NCBI GenBank assembly: GCA_020638465.1
Contig: JACKIM010000002.1
Coordinates: 1,116,001 to 1,180,000 of the forward strand
Length of the DNA: 64,000 nucleotides
Direction: 5' to 3'
Source: Geminicoccaceae bacterium
GTDB lineage: Bacteria > Pseudomonadota > Alphaproteobacteria > Geminicoccales > Geminicoccaceae
Shown here one piece after another: positions 26,860 through 35,916 of this stretch (positions are counted from its first letter, which is position 1; each line of letters starts with the position of its first letter). A program made the position numbers and the translations under genes. Below the pieces are notes generated by a model. That model saw only the letters and a program-made list of their open reading frames with translations. It did no database searches and was not told where the DNA came from.

Positions 26860-27879
26860 TCAGAAAGCGCGGCGGGTGGCGAAGTCGACGAGGTCGAGCA
26901 TGGCCCGGCGCGTCGGGTTGTCGGGGAAGATCGAAAGGCTGTCCCGCGCCCGCTGGCCGGCCTCGATGGCCCGGTCGATGGTACGCTCGATGGCCCGGTG
27001 CCGCGCGAGGAAGGCCTGGGCCTGCTTGAGATCGCCCGGCGATTGAACCTGTTCCTCCATGGTACGCCGCCAGAAGGAGCGTTCGTCCTCATTGCCTTCG
27101 CGATAGGCGATGATCGCCGGCAGCGTAACCTTGCCATCGACAAAATCATCGCCGACGGTCTTGCCGAGCAGCGCCTGACGGGCGGCGTAGTCCAGCGCAT
27201 CGTCGACGAGCTGGAAGGCAATACCCAGTTCCTCGCCGAATGCGGCAAGGGCGACCTCCTCCTCGTGCGGACGGCCGGCGACGACGGCACCGATGCGGCT
27301 GGCCGCCCTGAAGAGGGCGGCGGTCTTGGACCGGATGACGTTGAAATAGGCGTCCTCGTCGGTCGACATGTCATTGGCGGTGACGAGCTGGGCCACCTCG
27401 CCTTCTGCAATGACGGCAGACGCGTTGGAAAGGATTTCGAGCACGCGCAGCGAGCCATCGGAGACCATGAGCTCGAAGGCACGGGAAAAGAGGAAGTCGC
27501 CGACGAGCACGGGCGCCTTGTTGCCCCAGAGAGCATTGGCGGTGGATCGGCCTCGGCGCAGATCGCTTTCGTCGACGACGTCATCGTGCAGGAGCGTGGC
27601 CGTGTGAATGAACTCGACGCAGGCGGCAAGGGCGACATGACGATCGCCCGCATATCCGCAGAGCCGGGCAGCAAGAAGCGTGAGGACCGGGCGGATGCGC
27701 TTGCCGCCGGCCGCGATCAGATGGCGCGCGAGTTCGGGAATGAGCGGAACTTCACTTTCCATGCGTTCGACGATGAGCGCGTTCACACCGACGAGATCGT
27801 CGCCAATCAGCATGCGCGCCTGCAACATGGCGTCGCCGCGCCCGTCATCTTCCGATTTTTCCAGCGGCACTGCGCTCAA
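26860..27879 (-). CDS. Polyprenyl diphosphate synthase (octaprenyl/decaprenyl type)
   Basis: Trans-isoprenyl diphosphate synthase of the IspB/DdsA type, making the ubiquinone side chain. The start is probably TTG 27879, which has GGAG seven bases upstream and gives the usual 'SAVPLEKSEDD' opening; the frame extends further upstream without family similarity. The 339 residues contain the first Asp-rich motif D99-D100-x-x-D103 (LLHDDVVDESD) and the second D226-D227-x-x-D230 (FQLVDDALDY), plus GGKRIRPVL near residue 60. Chain length cannot be read safely from the sequence, but ubiquinone-10 would be usual in this group. Confidence 0.93.
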   Translation of the reverse strand: MSAVPLEKSEDDGRGDAMLQARMLIGDDLVGVNALIVERMESEVPLIPELARHLIAAGGKRIRPVLTLLAARLCGYAGDRHVALAACVEFIHTATLLHDDVVDESDLRRGRSTANALWGNKAPVLVGDFLFSRAFELMVSDGSLRVLEILSNASAVIAEGEVAQLVTANDMSTDEDAYFNVIRSKTAALFRAASRIGAVVAGRPHEEEVALAAFGEELGIAFQLVDDALDYAARQALLGKTVGDDFVDGKVTLPAIIAYREGNEDERSFWRRTMEEQVQSPGDLKQAQAFLARHRAIERTIDRAIEAGQRARDSLSIFPDNPTRRAMLDLVDFATRRAF

Positions 27880-28102
27880 AAGGCGAACTCCCTTGCCCCG
27901 TTTCAGCCCGCATCTTCGGCGGGCAGGTGCGGCGTCGTTCCTGCTCAGGACTGCGCCGTTTGCGACCCGGCCCCTTCCTTCACGGTTCGACCCCGCCGAA
28001 TCGCGCAAGCTTTCCTTATCCGACGCGACCTATCCTGCTAACACGTGGCGGAACTCGCAAGCAAACTCAAGCCCTGCGTAAACGGGCGAGGCACTGGGTC
28101 AC

Positions 28103-28342
28103 ATGATGGTGGAACTGTTTTCGAGCAATGACATGGTCCGGTTGTCCTGGGCACGAGCCATGCTCGAAGCGGCAGGCATCGACGTTCTGCTGCTCGATGA
28201 GCACATGAGCGCACTCGAAGGCAGCATCGGTGCAATTCCGCGTCGCCTGCTGGTCCCGCAATCCGACCGGGAACGCGCAAAGGCGGTACTCGAAGATGCC
28301 AGCGGCGGCGAATTCAACGACATTTTCGTGGAAAAACCATGA
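28103..28342 (+). CDS. DUF2007 domain protein
   Basis: A 79-residue DUF2007 ('putative signal transducing') protein: short ferredoxin-like fold with the pattern MVELFSSNDMVRLSWARAML...IPRRLLVPQSD. ATG 28103 and 28106 are both possible. It is divergent from the polyprenyl synthase and overlaps the following methyltransferase by 4 bases. Function unknown. Confidence 0.85.
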   Translation: MMVELFSSNDMVRLSWARAMLEAAGIDVLLLDEHMSALEGSIGAIPRRLLVPQSDRERAKAVLEDASGGEFNDIFVEKP

Positions 28343-29100
28343 GGGGCGAAACGTCCTCGACACGGGACACGCTGCTGGATGGACGGGTCAGCCTGTTGCA
28401 GCCCAGCCGCGGCTACCGTGTTGCAATTGACACATTGCTCGCGGCGGCAGCCGTGCCGATCCGCCCGGGGCAAAGCCTGCTCGATGCGGGGGCCGGGACG
28501 GGTGCGCTGGGACTGTGCGTGATGGCACGCGTGAGGGGTGTGCAACTCACTGCCGTGGAAATCCTGGACCGGCATGTGGACTATCTGGAGGCCAATCTCG
28601 CGCATGCGGGCGCGCGGATCGTCGCCGGCGACATCACCTCGGATGTTCTGCGCGGCGAGAATTTCGACCATGTCGCCACCAATCCGCCCTTCTTCGAACC
28701 CGGTGCCCACCGGCTGCCGCGCTGCGCCTCGAAGCGTTCGGCCGACCATGCCGGGATCGATCCGGGATCGTGGATGGAAGCCTGCATGAGGCGAACGGTG
28801 TCGGGCGGCACCCTTGTTGTCATCAACACGGCCGACAAGGCGGGACTGCTGCTGTCGGAAATGAGCGGCCGCTTCGGCGACCTTCTCGTTGTCCCGATCT
28901 TCACCCGTCCCGACCATCCCTTCGCCCATCGGGTGATCCTGCGCGGACGAAAAGGCAGCCGTGCCCCCTTGCGCCTGCACAAAGGGCTCTATCTAAGGAG
29001 GGAGAACGGTGACGAGACGGATGAAGCCAGGGCCATCCTGCGCGATGCCGCCGGTCTCGACACCGTGATGGAAGGAACGCGATGCTCTTCTCGACAATAA
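28339..29100 (+). CDS. tRNA1(Val) (adenine-N6)-methyltransferase-like protein
   Basis: SAM-dependent methyltransferase of the TrmN6/YfiC type, 253 residues. Motif I is LLDAGAGTGALGLCV near residue 47, and the N6-adenine signature NPPFF lies near residue 114. The N-terminal LLQPSRGYRVAIDTLLAAAA matches the family's substrate-side opening. It overlaps DUF2007 upstream and an S49 peptidase downstream (ATG 29082 lies inside its 3' end), so this is a compact operon. Confidence 0.85.
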   Translation: MRGETSSTRDTLLDGRVSLLQPSRGYRVAIDTLLAAAAVPIRPGQSLLDAGAGTGALGLCVMARVRGVQLTAVEILDRHVDYLEANLAHAGARIVAGDITSDVLRGENFDHVATNPPFFEPGAHRLPRCASKRSADHAGIDPGSWMEACMRRTVSGGTLVVINTADKAGLLLSEMSGRFGDLLVVPIFTRPDHPFAHRVILRGRKGSRAPLRLHKGLYLRRENGDETDEARAILRDAAGLDTVMEGTRCSSRQ

Positions 29101-29927
29101 GGGACCGTCTGACCAGGGGGCGGCCGCCGGTCATCCCGGTCCTGCGCCTCTCCGGTGCCATTGGCGCCCTGCCCGGTCGTCGCGGCGGATTGAGCATGGC
29201 GGCCCTCGCGGGTCCCATCGAGGCCGCATTCTCCATGAAGCGGGCGAGGGCGGTCGCATTGGCCATCAATTCACCCGGCGGCTCACCGGTGCAGTCCTCG
29301 CTGATCGCCGGGCGTATCCGGGCGATGGCGCAAGAAAAGAACCTGCCGGTGATTGCCTTCGTCGAGGATGTGGCAGCATCGGGCGGCTACTGGCTGGCCC
29401 TCGCCGCCGATGAAATCTTCGTCGACCCCAGCTCCATCGTCGGCTCCATCGGTGTGATCAGCGCGGGATTCGGGTTCACCGGGGCGATTGAAAAACTCGG
29501 CATCGAGCGGCGCAGTCACACGACCGGCCCCGACAAGGGCATGCTCGATCCCTTCCGACCGGAGCGCGAGGAAGACCGGGTGATCCTCAAGGAGGTGCAG
29601 GCCGATATCTTCGAAGCCTTCAAGGCGCATGTGCGCGAACGCAGGTCCGGCAAGCTCGCGATCGACGAGAACGAACTGTTCTCCGGGCGGGTGTGGACCG
29701 GGACCCGGGCCGTGGGTCACGGCCTGGTCGATGCCATCGGCGACCTCCGCAGCATCATGCGCGATCGCCACGGTGACCGCGTGCGCCTTGTCAATGTCAA
29801 CCCGACCCGCTCGTGGCTGCAGCGCAAGCTGGGGCTCCAGCAGGCCATGTCGCCCGACCTGATCGCCCGGAGCCTCATCGGCACCATCGAGGAACGCATG
29901 CTCTACAATCGTTACGGCTTGCGATGA
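29082..29927 (+). CDS. S49-family (SppA-like) serine peptidase
   Basis: Signal-peptide-peptidase-like protease of 281 residues, the short single-domain form. The substrate-binding turn is INSPGGSPVQSS near residue 65. The nucleophile Ser lies in DVAASGGYWLALAADEI near residue 105. The catalytic Lys is probably in GPDKGMLDPFRPE near residue 150. There is no clear signal peptide or membrane anchor, so it may work as a cytoplasmic or peripheral oligomer. It overlaps both neighbours. Confidence 0.9.
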   Translation: MLFSTIRDRLTRGRPPVIPVLRLSGAIGALPGRRGGLSMAALAGPIEAAFSMKRARAVALAINSPGGSPVQSSLIAGRIRAMAQEKNLPVIAFVEDVAASGGYWLALAADEIFVDPSSIVGSIGVISAGFGFTGAIEKLGIERRSHTTGPDKGMLDPFRPEREEDRVILKEVQADIFEAFKAHVRERRSGKLAIDENELFSGRVWTGTRAVGHGLVDAIGDLRSIMRDRHGDRVRLVNVNPTRSWLQRKLGLQQAMSPDLIARSLIGTIEERMLYNRYGLR

Positions 29928-30184
29928 TCTACAAGATCGCTTTCACCATCGGCATCATCATCGCGGTCTGGAAGGGCTTCAAGCTGTTCGAGACCCTGCG
30001 CACGCACATCGCCGACGATCCGCCGAGGTCCACGCCGCGCAAGCCGGCGCGCGGCGGCCAGCCGCGTTCGGCAAGCCGGCAGTCCGCCAGGACGGTTGAA
30101 CTCGTCAAATGCCCCAAATGCGGTGCCTATGTGCCCAATGGTACCATCTGCACGAGTGTCGAGGAATGCACGCACAAGACATGA
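29924..30184 (+). CDS. Small membrane protein with C-terminal zinc ribbon
   Basis: An 86-residue protein from ATG 29924, overlapping the S49 stop as ATGA. It has one N-terminal helix (residues about 3-20), a basic proline-rich linker, and a C-terminal VKCPKCGAYVPNGTICTSVEEC zinc-ribbon-like cluster (four Cys). The architecture resembles small zinc-ribbon proteins encoded beside membrane proteases. Function unknown. Confidence 0.75.
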   Translation: MIYKIAFTIGIIIAVWKGFKLFETLRTHIADDPPRSTPRKPARGGQPRSASRQSARTVELVKCPKCGAYVPNGTICTSVEECTHKT

Positions 30185-30436
30185 GCCGGACAGGCACGAA
30201 ACCGCAGATGCGGCAACGAGGGTTTTCCGTGCCCGGACTCCGCATCCGGTACCTGACGTTCGGCCGGGCCTTGCAAGGACCGGCAGGCTGACAGCAGGAT
30301 CCTCCAGCGCCTCGCCGGAACGGACGAGGTCCGCCGGGATGTCCATGGCAGCCACTCTCCTGTTTGCGTTGACGAACGCTGGCGGCCTGTTCATCAAATC
30401 GAACGTCGTTCGACATGAAAGGGTTGACGGTCACCC

Positions 30437-31177
30437 ATGAAGCCCATCCACGGCGATACGGCATCGGCTTTCAAGGCCGGCATGATCGATGGGCTGCCGC
30501 TGGCAGCGGGCGTTGCCATCTACGGCATCGCCTTCGGCATCCTGGCGGCGCGTGCCGACCTGGGCGGCATCGGGACCGGCATCATGGGTGCGGTCGTCTT
30601 TGCCGGATCGTCACAGATCGTCTCCGTGGAACGGCTGATCGCGGGTGCTGGTCCCATCACGGCACTGGTCGCCGGCCTCGCCCTCAATCTGCGCCTGATA
30701 CTGATCACCGCATCGCTAAGGGATGAACTGGCCGGACGACCGCCCTGGCAGGTTCTCCTGGGCATTCATCTCGCCAGCGATGAGAGCTGGTCACTGATGC
30801 ACGCGACGCGCGCTCGGGGTCGACCGGCAGGCTTTGCCTATCTTGTCGGTGCCGGCAGCGGCCTTTTCCTGGCCTGGATCGCCGCCACGACCAGTGGAGC
30901 GATGTTTGCGCAGCAGTTGGCCGACCCCCAGGCTCTCGGGCTCGATTTTGCCTTCGTCGCAGCCTTCATCGCCATTTTGCGCAACCTTTGGCGCGACCAT
31001 GACGATCTCCTGCCCTGGGTCGCCTCCGTACTCGCAAGCGGCATGTTTGTCCTGACGACCGGCATCGAGCCGTCATGGGCGCTGGTGGCGGGCGGTATCG
31101 CGGGAGCACTGACCGCTGCCCTGATGCCGCAGAAAGGTCGCCAGGCGCAGACGACCGCGGATGGCGTTCATGGATGA
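30437..31177 (+). CDS. azlC: AzlC-family branched-chain amino acid exporter subunit
   Basis: Large subunit of an AzlCD-type exporter, 246 residues, about eight hydrophobic segments. Landmarks are the N-terminal KAGMIDGLPLAAGVAIYGIA and the AGSSQIVSVERLIAGAGP segment typical of AzlC. It precedes azlD with a 17-base overlap. The 252 bases upstream (30185-30436) appear non-coding and should hold the promoter. Confidence 0.92.
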   Translation: MKPIHGDTASAFKAGMIDGLPLAAGVAIYGIAFGILAARADLGGIGTGIMGAVVFAGSSQIVSVERLIAGAGPITALVAGLALNLRLILITASLRDELAGRPPWQVLLGIHLASDESWSLMHATRARGRPAGFAYLVGAGSGLFLAWIAATTSGAMFAQQLADPQALGLDFAFVAAFIAILRNLWRDHDDLLPWVASVLASGMFVLTTGIEPSWALVAGGIAGALTAALMPQKGRQAQTTADGVHG

Positions 31178-31463
31178 CCGCTGGCTTCTCATCGTCCTGC
31201 TCGCCCTGGGCACGCTGGCCATCCGCCTGGCCGGCTATCTTCTCGGCGCCCGCCTGCCGCGCGACGGCCGCTGGGCACGGGGATTTGCCGCCCTTCCGGG
31301 ATGCCTCATCCTCGCACTGACAACCGTCCTGCTCCTGCAGACGGGGCCTCTCGAATGGACTGCGGCGGCAGTTGCGACGGCGGTGGCCATTCCCACACGC
31401 AACCTTCCCCTGACCATGCTTGCCGGCATGACGGCCCTCGGACTTCTTCGCCTCTGGGCATGA
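31161..31463 (+). CDS. azlD: AzlD-family branched-chain amino acid exporter subunit
   Basis: Small partner of AzlC, 100 residues with three to four helices; family pattern TLAIRLAGYLLGARLP and a C-terminal PTRNLPLTMLAGMTALGLLR. ATG 31161 or ATG 31170 may start it. Together with azlC it forms the two-component branched-chain amino acid/analogue exporter. Confidence 0.88.
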   Translation: MAFMDDRWLLIVLLALGTLAIRLAGYLLGARLPRDGRWARGFAALPGCLILALTTVLLLQTGPLEWTAAAVATAVAIPTRNLPLTMLAGMTALGLLRLWA

Positions 31464-31586
31464 CCCGGTTCACGTGGAATGCCTGCCCCCTTCCCTGCCG
31501 CCGGTCCGCCACCCTGACAAGAACTCTAGCCAAGCCCCGCGCATTGTGCTGATTTTCCGCGCAACGCGGATCTGGAGGAAATGGCC

Positions 31587-33095
31587 ATGTCAACGACCTG
31601 CAACCCCGGCTCGAACCGCCTGCTCGGCACGATCCTCGCCGGAGCGATTGCTGCCGTCCTGCCAATACCCGTGCTTGCCGGACCGCCGGATACGCTGGTC
31701 ATGGGCATGGTGCTCGAACCGCCGCACCTTGATCCGACCGCCGGTGCCGCTGCCGCCATCGACGAGGTCGTCTATGCCAATATCTTCGAGGGGCTGACCC
31801 GGATTGATGAAAATGGCGTGGTGCAGCCGGCCCTTGCCCGGGAATGGTCGATTTCCGAAGACGGATTGACCTACACCTTCCAGTTGGCCGACGGCGTGAC
31901 CTTCCAGGATGGTGCGGCCTTCGATGCGTCCGATGTCGTGTTCACCTTCGAGCGCGCCATGGCCGACGACAGCACGAACGCCCACAAGGACCTGTTCGAA
32001 CCGGTCGCGAGCGTGGCGGCCGGCGATGATGGCAGCAGCGTGGTCATCACGCTCAAACGGCCGACCGGCCAGTTTCTGTTCGACATCGGTCTGGGCGATG
32101 CCGTCATCGTCGACCCGGCATCCGCCGACAACAACAAGACGATGCCTGTCGGGACAGGACCGTTCCGCTTCGTCGAATGGCGCAAGGGCGATTCCGTCCG
32201 GCTGCAGCGCCGTGATGATTACTGGGGCGAACCCGTGGGGCTGAAATCCGCGGTGTTCAAGTTCATTCCGGATCCCGCCGCGGCCGTGGCGGCGATGATG
32301 GCGGGCGATGTCGATGCCTTTGCCAATTTTCCCTCGCCCGAGAGCATCCCCCAGTTCGAAGCCGATCCCCGTTTCCATGTCGAGATCGGTTCGACGGAAG
32401 GCGAGACGATCCTTGCCATCAACAATGCCCGGCCACCTTTCAATGACATCCGGGTACGCCGCGCGCTGGCCTACGCAATCGACAGGCAGGCCATCATCGA
32501 CGGTTCGGAATATGGCTACGGCACGCCCATCGGCAGTCACTTCGCCCCGCACCACCCGGCCTATGTCGACCTGACCGGCCGCTATCCGCACGATGTCGAA
32601 AAGGCGAAGGAACTGCTTGCCGAGGCCGGGCAGAGCAACCTCAAGCTCACCATCAAGCTGCCGCCACCGCCCTATGCCCGGCGTGGCGGCGAGATCATCC
32701 AGGCACAATTCGCACAAGTCGGGATCAGCGCCGAACTGATCCCGATGGAATGGGCGCAGTGGCTCGAACAGGTCTATGGCGGCAAGGACTACGACCTGAC
32801 CATCGTCAGCCATACCGAGCCCATGGATATCGGAAATTACGCCCGCGACGACTACTATTGGGGATACAGGAATCCGGACTTCAACAAGCTGATGGATGAA
32901 CTGGCCGCGACCACCAGCCCTGCCGGGCAGAACCGCATCCTGGGCGATGCCCAACGCATGCTTGCGGAAGATTGTGTCAATGTCTTCCTGTTCGAACTGG
33001 CCAAACGCGGCGTCTGGGACGCCCGCCTCGAAGGCCTGTGGGCCAACAGCCCCATTCAGGCCAATGACCTGACGAAAGTGCACTGGAAGAAATGA
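31587..33095 (+). CDS. ABC transporter substrate-binding protein, family 5 (peptide/nickel type)
   Basis: Periplasmic binding protein of 502 residues. ATG 31587 is chosen over 31581 because GGAGGAA (31574-31580) has proper spacing to it. A signal peptide (NRLLGTILAGAIAAVLPIPV, cleaved after about residue 30) is followed by the SBP_bac_5 domain: LDPTAGAAAAIDEVVYANIF, DVVFTFERAM, and RVRRALAYAIDRQAII near residue 290. No permease or ATPase genes lie beside it, so it is an orphan subunit whose transporter is elsewhere. Substrate unknown. Confidence 0.9.
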   Translation: MSTTCNPGSNRLLGTILAGAIAAVLPIPVLAGPPDTLVMGMVLEPPHLDPTAGAAAAIDEVVYANIFEGLTRIDENGVVQPALAREWSISEDGLTYTFQLADGVTFQDGAAFDASDVVFTFERAMADDSTNAHKDLFEPVASVAAGDDGSSVVITLKRPTGQFLFDIGLGDAVIVDPASADNNKTMPVGTGPFRFVEWRKGDSVRLQRRDDYWGEPVGLKSAVFKFIPDPAAAVAAMMAGDVDAFANFPSPESIPQFEADPRFHVEIGSTEGETILAINNARPPFNDIRVRRALAYAIDRQAIIDGSEYGYGTPIGSHFAPHHPAYVDLTGRYPHDVEKAKELLAEAGQSNLKLTIKLPPPPYARRGGEIIQAQFAQVGISAELIPMEWAQWLEQVYGGKDYDLTIVSHTEPMDIGNYARDDYYWGYRNPDFNKLMDELAATTSPAGQNRILGDAQRMLAEDCVNVFLFELAKRGVWDARLEGLWANSPIQANDLTKVHWKK

Positions 33096-33105
33096 TGCCA
33101 CGGAC

Positions 33106-33543
33106 ATGATCGACCGGCATCCCGGTGGGTGCGAATGCGGTGCGTTCCGTTATGTCCTCACCGGGCCACCGATTGTCATCTATGCCTGCCATTGCACCAT
33201 CTGCCAGACTCAGTCCGGCAGCGCGTTCGGCATGGCGATGCGCATCCATGAACAGGATTTCGAAATCGTCGCTGGCGAGCTTCGAAGCTTCAGGCGTGAA
33301 GCTGCCAGCGGGCAGATCTTCACCAATTCCTTCTGCCCGCTCTGCGGCACCCGCATCCATCACCGCGCCAGCCGCGCAGCGGGTCATCTGAGCCTGAAAC
33401 CCGGCACACTCGACGATACGAGTTGGCTGCGTCCGACGCACCATGTCCACACGGCCAGCGCCCAATCCTGGGTCATCTTCTCCGACGACGCCCGCGTCTT
33501 CGAAACGGTGCCCGAAGATCGAGGATGGCTCAACGGCGATTAG
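33106..33543 (+). CDS. GFA-family (CENP-V/GFA domain) protein
   Basis: A 145-residue protein with the zinc-binding Cys pattern of the glutathione-dependent formaldehyde-activating (GFA) family: GGCECGAFRY, YACHCTICQTQSGSAF and FCPLCGTRIHH. Many family members are not proven formaldehyde enzymes. It lies 10 bases after the binding-protein gene and overlaps the end of the convergent mutase gene by 4 bases. Confidence 0.88.
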   Translation: MIDRHPGGCECGAFRYVLTGPPIVIYACHCTICQTQSGSAFGMAMRIHEQDFEIVAGELRSFRREAASGQIFTNSFCPLCGTRIHHRASRAAGHLSLKPGTLDDTSWLRPTHHVHTASAQSWVIFSDDARVFETVPEDRGWLNGD

Positions 33544-35507
33544 GCCGCGCGTTCCTCGCGTTCCGTGACGATATCGACGATGCCGCTCATGATTTCGTGG
33601 ATGGCGAAGTCCTTGGGTGTGTAGACGCGGGCCACACCCTTGGCGAGGAGCTGGCGGGCGTCTTCCTCGGGGATGATGCCGCCGACGATGAGCGGGATGT
33701 CGCCGATGCCGACCTTGTGCATGCGCTCGACCACCTCGCTCACAAGCGGCAGGTGCGAGCCGGACAGCACCGACAGGCCGATGACGTGCACGCTCTCCTC
33801 GAGTGCGGTGTTGACGATGCGCGCGGGCGTCAGGCGGATGCCTTCGTAGACGACTTCCATGCCGCTGTCGCGCGCCGCCACCGCGATCTGTTCCGCACCG
33901 TTGGAATGACCGTCGAGACCGGGCTTGCCGATGAGGATCTTCAACCGGCGACCGCTGCTCCGTTCATGCGCATCCACCTTTTCACGCACGAGCGCCAGAT
34001 GATCGACCTCGTCGAGAACGCTGGCGGCGGCAACGCCTGTCGGTGCGCGATATTCGCCGAACACCTCGCGCAGCACGCCGCTCCACTCACCGGTGGTCAC
34101 CCCCGAACGCGCGCAGACGAGCGACGGTTCCATGATATTGCCGCCCTCGGACGCGACCCGGCGCAATTCGGCAAGAGCACCGTCGACGGCAGCACCGTCC
34201 CGCTGTTCACGGAACGCCTGCAGCGCCCCGATCTGGTCCTGTTCGGCGCGGGCATCGACGGCGAGGAAGGCATCGCCGGTGGTCAGCGGCGACGGTGCGC
34301 TGTCGGTGTAACAGTTCACACCGATCACCTTCTGCCGGCCGCCGGCGATATCGCCAACACGTTTCGTGTTGCTCTCGACCAGCCGCGCCTTCATGTAGCC
34401 GCTTTCCACCGCCGACAGCGAACCGCCCATCTCGTCGATGCGCGCCAGTTCGGCGCGCGCCTCATCCTTCAGCGACTCGACCCGGGCGGCGATCACATGG
34501 CTGCCATCGAAGATATCCTCATATTCGAGAAGATCAGTCTCGAAGGCCAGGATCTGCTGCATGCGCAGCGACCACTGCTGGTCGAAGGGGCGCGGCAGGC
34601 CCAACGCCTCGTTCCATGCCGGAAGCTGGACCGCCCTCGCCCGGGCATTCTTCGACAGGGTCACAGCCAGCATTTCGAGCAGGATGCGATAGACATTGTT
34701 TTCTGGCTGTTGCTCGGTGAGCCCCAGCGAATTCACCTGCACGCCATAGCGGAAGCGCCGGTATTTCTCATCCTTGACGCCATAACGCTCGCGCGCGATC
34801 TCGTCCCACAGTTCGGTGAAGGCGCGCATCTTGCAGAGTTCGGTGACAAAGCGGATACCCGCATTGACGAAAAAGCTGATCCGCCCGACGACCTTTTCGA
34901 ACGCCGCATCCTCGATCTGCCCGCTTTCCTTCACCGCATCGAGCACGGCAATCGCGGTTGCAAGCGCGTAGGCCAGTTCCTGCACCGGCGTGGCACCCGC
35001 CTCCTGCAGGTGATAGGAACACACATTCGTCGGATTCCATTTCGGCATTTCCGACGTCGTGAAAGCGACCACATCGGCGATCAGCCTGATCGAAGGTGCT
35101 GGCGGGAAGATGTAGGTCCCGCGCGAGAGATATTCCTTGATGATGTCATTCTGCACCGTGCCGGTGAGGACCGAACGCCCGACGCCCTGCTTTTCGGCTG
35201 CCGCGATGTAGAGGGAGAGCAGCCAGGGCGCCGTCGCGTTGATCGTCATGGACGTGTTCATGCGATCGAGCGGGATGCCGTCCATCAGGACCAGCATGTC
35301 GCCCAGATGTGAGACCGGCACACCGACCTTGCCCACCTCGCCGCGCGCGAGCGGATGGTCGCTGTCATAGCCCGTCTGCGTCGGCAGGTCGAAAGCCACC
35401 GACAGGCCCGTCTGCCCGCGCGCGAGATTGGTCCGGTAAAGCTCGTTGCTGGCCTTGGCCGAACTGTGGCCGGCATAGGTGCGAAAGAGCCAGGGCTTGT
35501 CGGTCAT
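33540..35507 (-). CDS. meaA: Ethylmalonyl-CoA mutase (MeaA/Ecm)
   Basis: Adenosylcobalamin-dependent mutase converting (2R)-ethylmalonyl-CoA to methylsuccinyl-CoA in the ethylmalonyl-CoA pathway. The 655 residues from ATG 35507 (MTDKPWLFRTYAGHSSA) combine a TIM-barrel mutase domain (TGLSVAFDLPTQTGYDSDHP near residue 33) with a C-terminal B12-binding domain carrying DGHSNG (DxHxxG) near residue 560. Single-polypeptide length and adjacency to ccr and mcd identify Ecm rather than methylmalonyl-CoA mutase. It is divergent from the HTH-ccr frame across a palindromic promoter region. Confidence 0.93.
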   Translation of the reverse strand: MTDKPWLFRTYAGHSSAKASNELYRTNLARGQTGLSVAFDLPTQTGYDSDHPLARGEVGKVGVPVSHLGDMLVLMDGIPLDRMNTSMTINATAPWLLSLYIAAAEKQGVGRSVLTGTVQNDIIKEYLSRGTYIFPPAPSIRLIADVVAFTTSEMPKWNPTNVCSYHLQEAGATPVQELAYALATAIAVLDAVKESGQIEDAAFEKVVGRISFFVNAGIRFVTELCKMRAFTELWDEIARERYGVKDEKYRRFRYGVQVNSLGLTEQQPENNVYRILLEMLAVTLSKNARARAVQLPAWNEALGLPRPFDQQWSLRMQQILAFETDLLEYEDIFDGSHVIAARVESLKDEARAELARIDEMGGSLSAVESGYMKARLVESNTKRVGDIAGGRQKVIGVNCYTDSAPSPLTTGDAFLAVDARAEQDQIGALQAFREQRDGAAVDGALAELRRVASEGGNIMEPSLVCARSGVTTGEWSGVLREVFGEYRAPTGVAAASVLDEVDHLALVREKVDAHERSSGRRLKILIGKPGLDGHSNGAEQIAVAARDSGMEVVYEGIRLTPARIVNTALEESVHVIGLSVLSGSHLPLVSEVVERMHKVGIGDIPLIVGGIIPEEDARQLLAKGVARVYTPKDFAIHEIMSGIVDIVTEREERAA

Positions 35508-35587
35508 GCCTAACACCTCGTTCGGAGTCGTTGCACACGGGTAAGCTTTCCCTAACACCTTCGTGGCATGGTCGGCAAAACATTTAT

Positions 35588-35605
35588 AGTGTTGACTTCA
35601 ACACT
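35588..35605. promoter_or_regulatory. 18-bp perfect palindrome between meaA and ccr
   Basis: AGTGTTGA-CT-TCAACACT is a perfect palindrome in the 118-base divergent spacer between the meaA ATG (35507) and the HTH ORF start (35626). It contains a TTGACT that could be a -35 element for the rightward genes, so a bound protein would control initiation. It is a natural candidate operator for joint control of ecm and ccr-mcd. Confidence 0.6.
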
Positions 35606-35625
35606 TTTGTGCGTCAGCGTCACGC

Positions 35626-35916
35626 ATGTGCAGCATGGACGGAAAGATGCAAAAGAGTCAGGTCGAGCAGATCATCCAGAAATTCGGCTCACAGCAGCGT
35701 CTGGCCGAACTTCTCGGCATCTGGCAGACCGCCGTCTCGGGGTGGGTCCGCCGGGGCGCCATACCGGCGCGACGACAGCAGGAAGTCCTGGAAGCCGCGC
35801 GACGCGAAGGCATTGATCTTCAGCCGGAGGATTTCTTCTCGTCAACGGTTGCGCAGACGGGAACGCACGGAATTTCAAGGCCGGGCCGGCAGTCGGCACG
35901 GTCGCAGGAGCCACAG
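35626..35916 (+). CDS. Cro/YdaS-like helix-turn-helix domain, in frame with ccr
   Basis: Residues about 8-70 of an open frame starting at ATG 35626 (or ATG 35647) form a small HTH domain: VEQIIQKFGSQQRLAELLGI, then QTAVSGWVRRGAIPARRQQE and EGIDLQPEDFF. This matches the YdaS/'carph-isopro' type of DNA-binding domain. About 27 linker residues (STVAQTGTHGISRPG...) lead without any stop codon into the ccr ATG at 35917. It may be a free HTH protein whose stop was lost, an N-terminal domain of a fused HTH-Ccr protein, or both through internal initiation. No strong ribosome site is seen. Confidence 0.65.

Noticed and set aside
33423..35312. 629-residue plus-strand ORF opposite the mutase gene
   Set aside because: Antisense shadow; His/Arg/Asp-rich, no domain, while the minus frame is an intact ethylmalonyl-CoA mutase.
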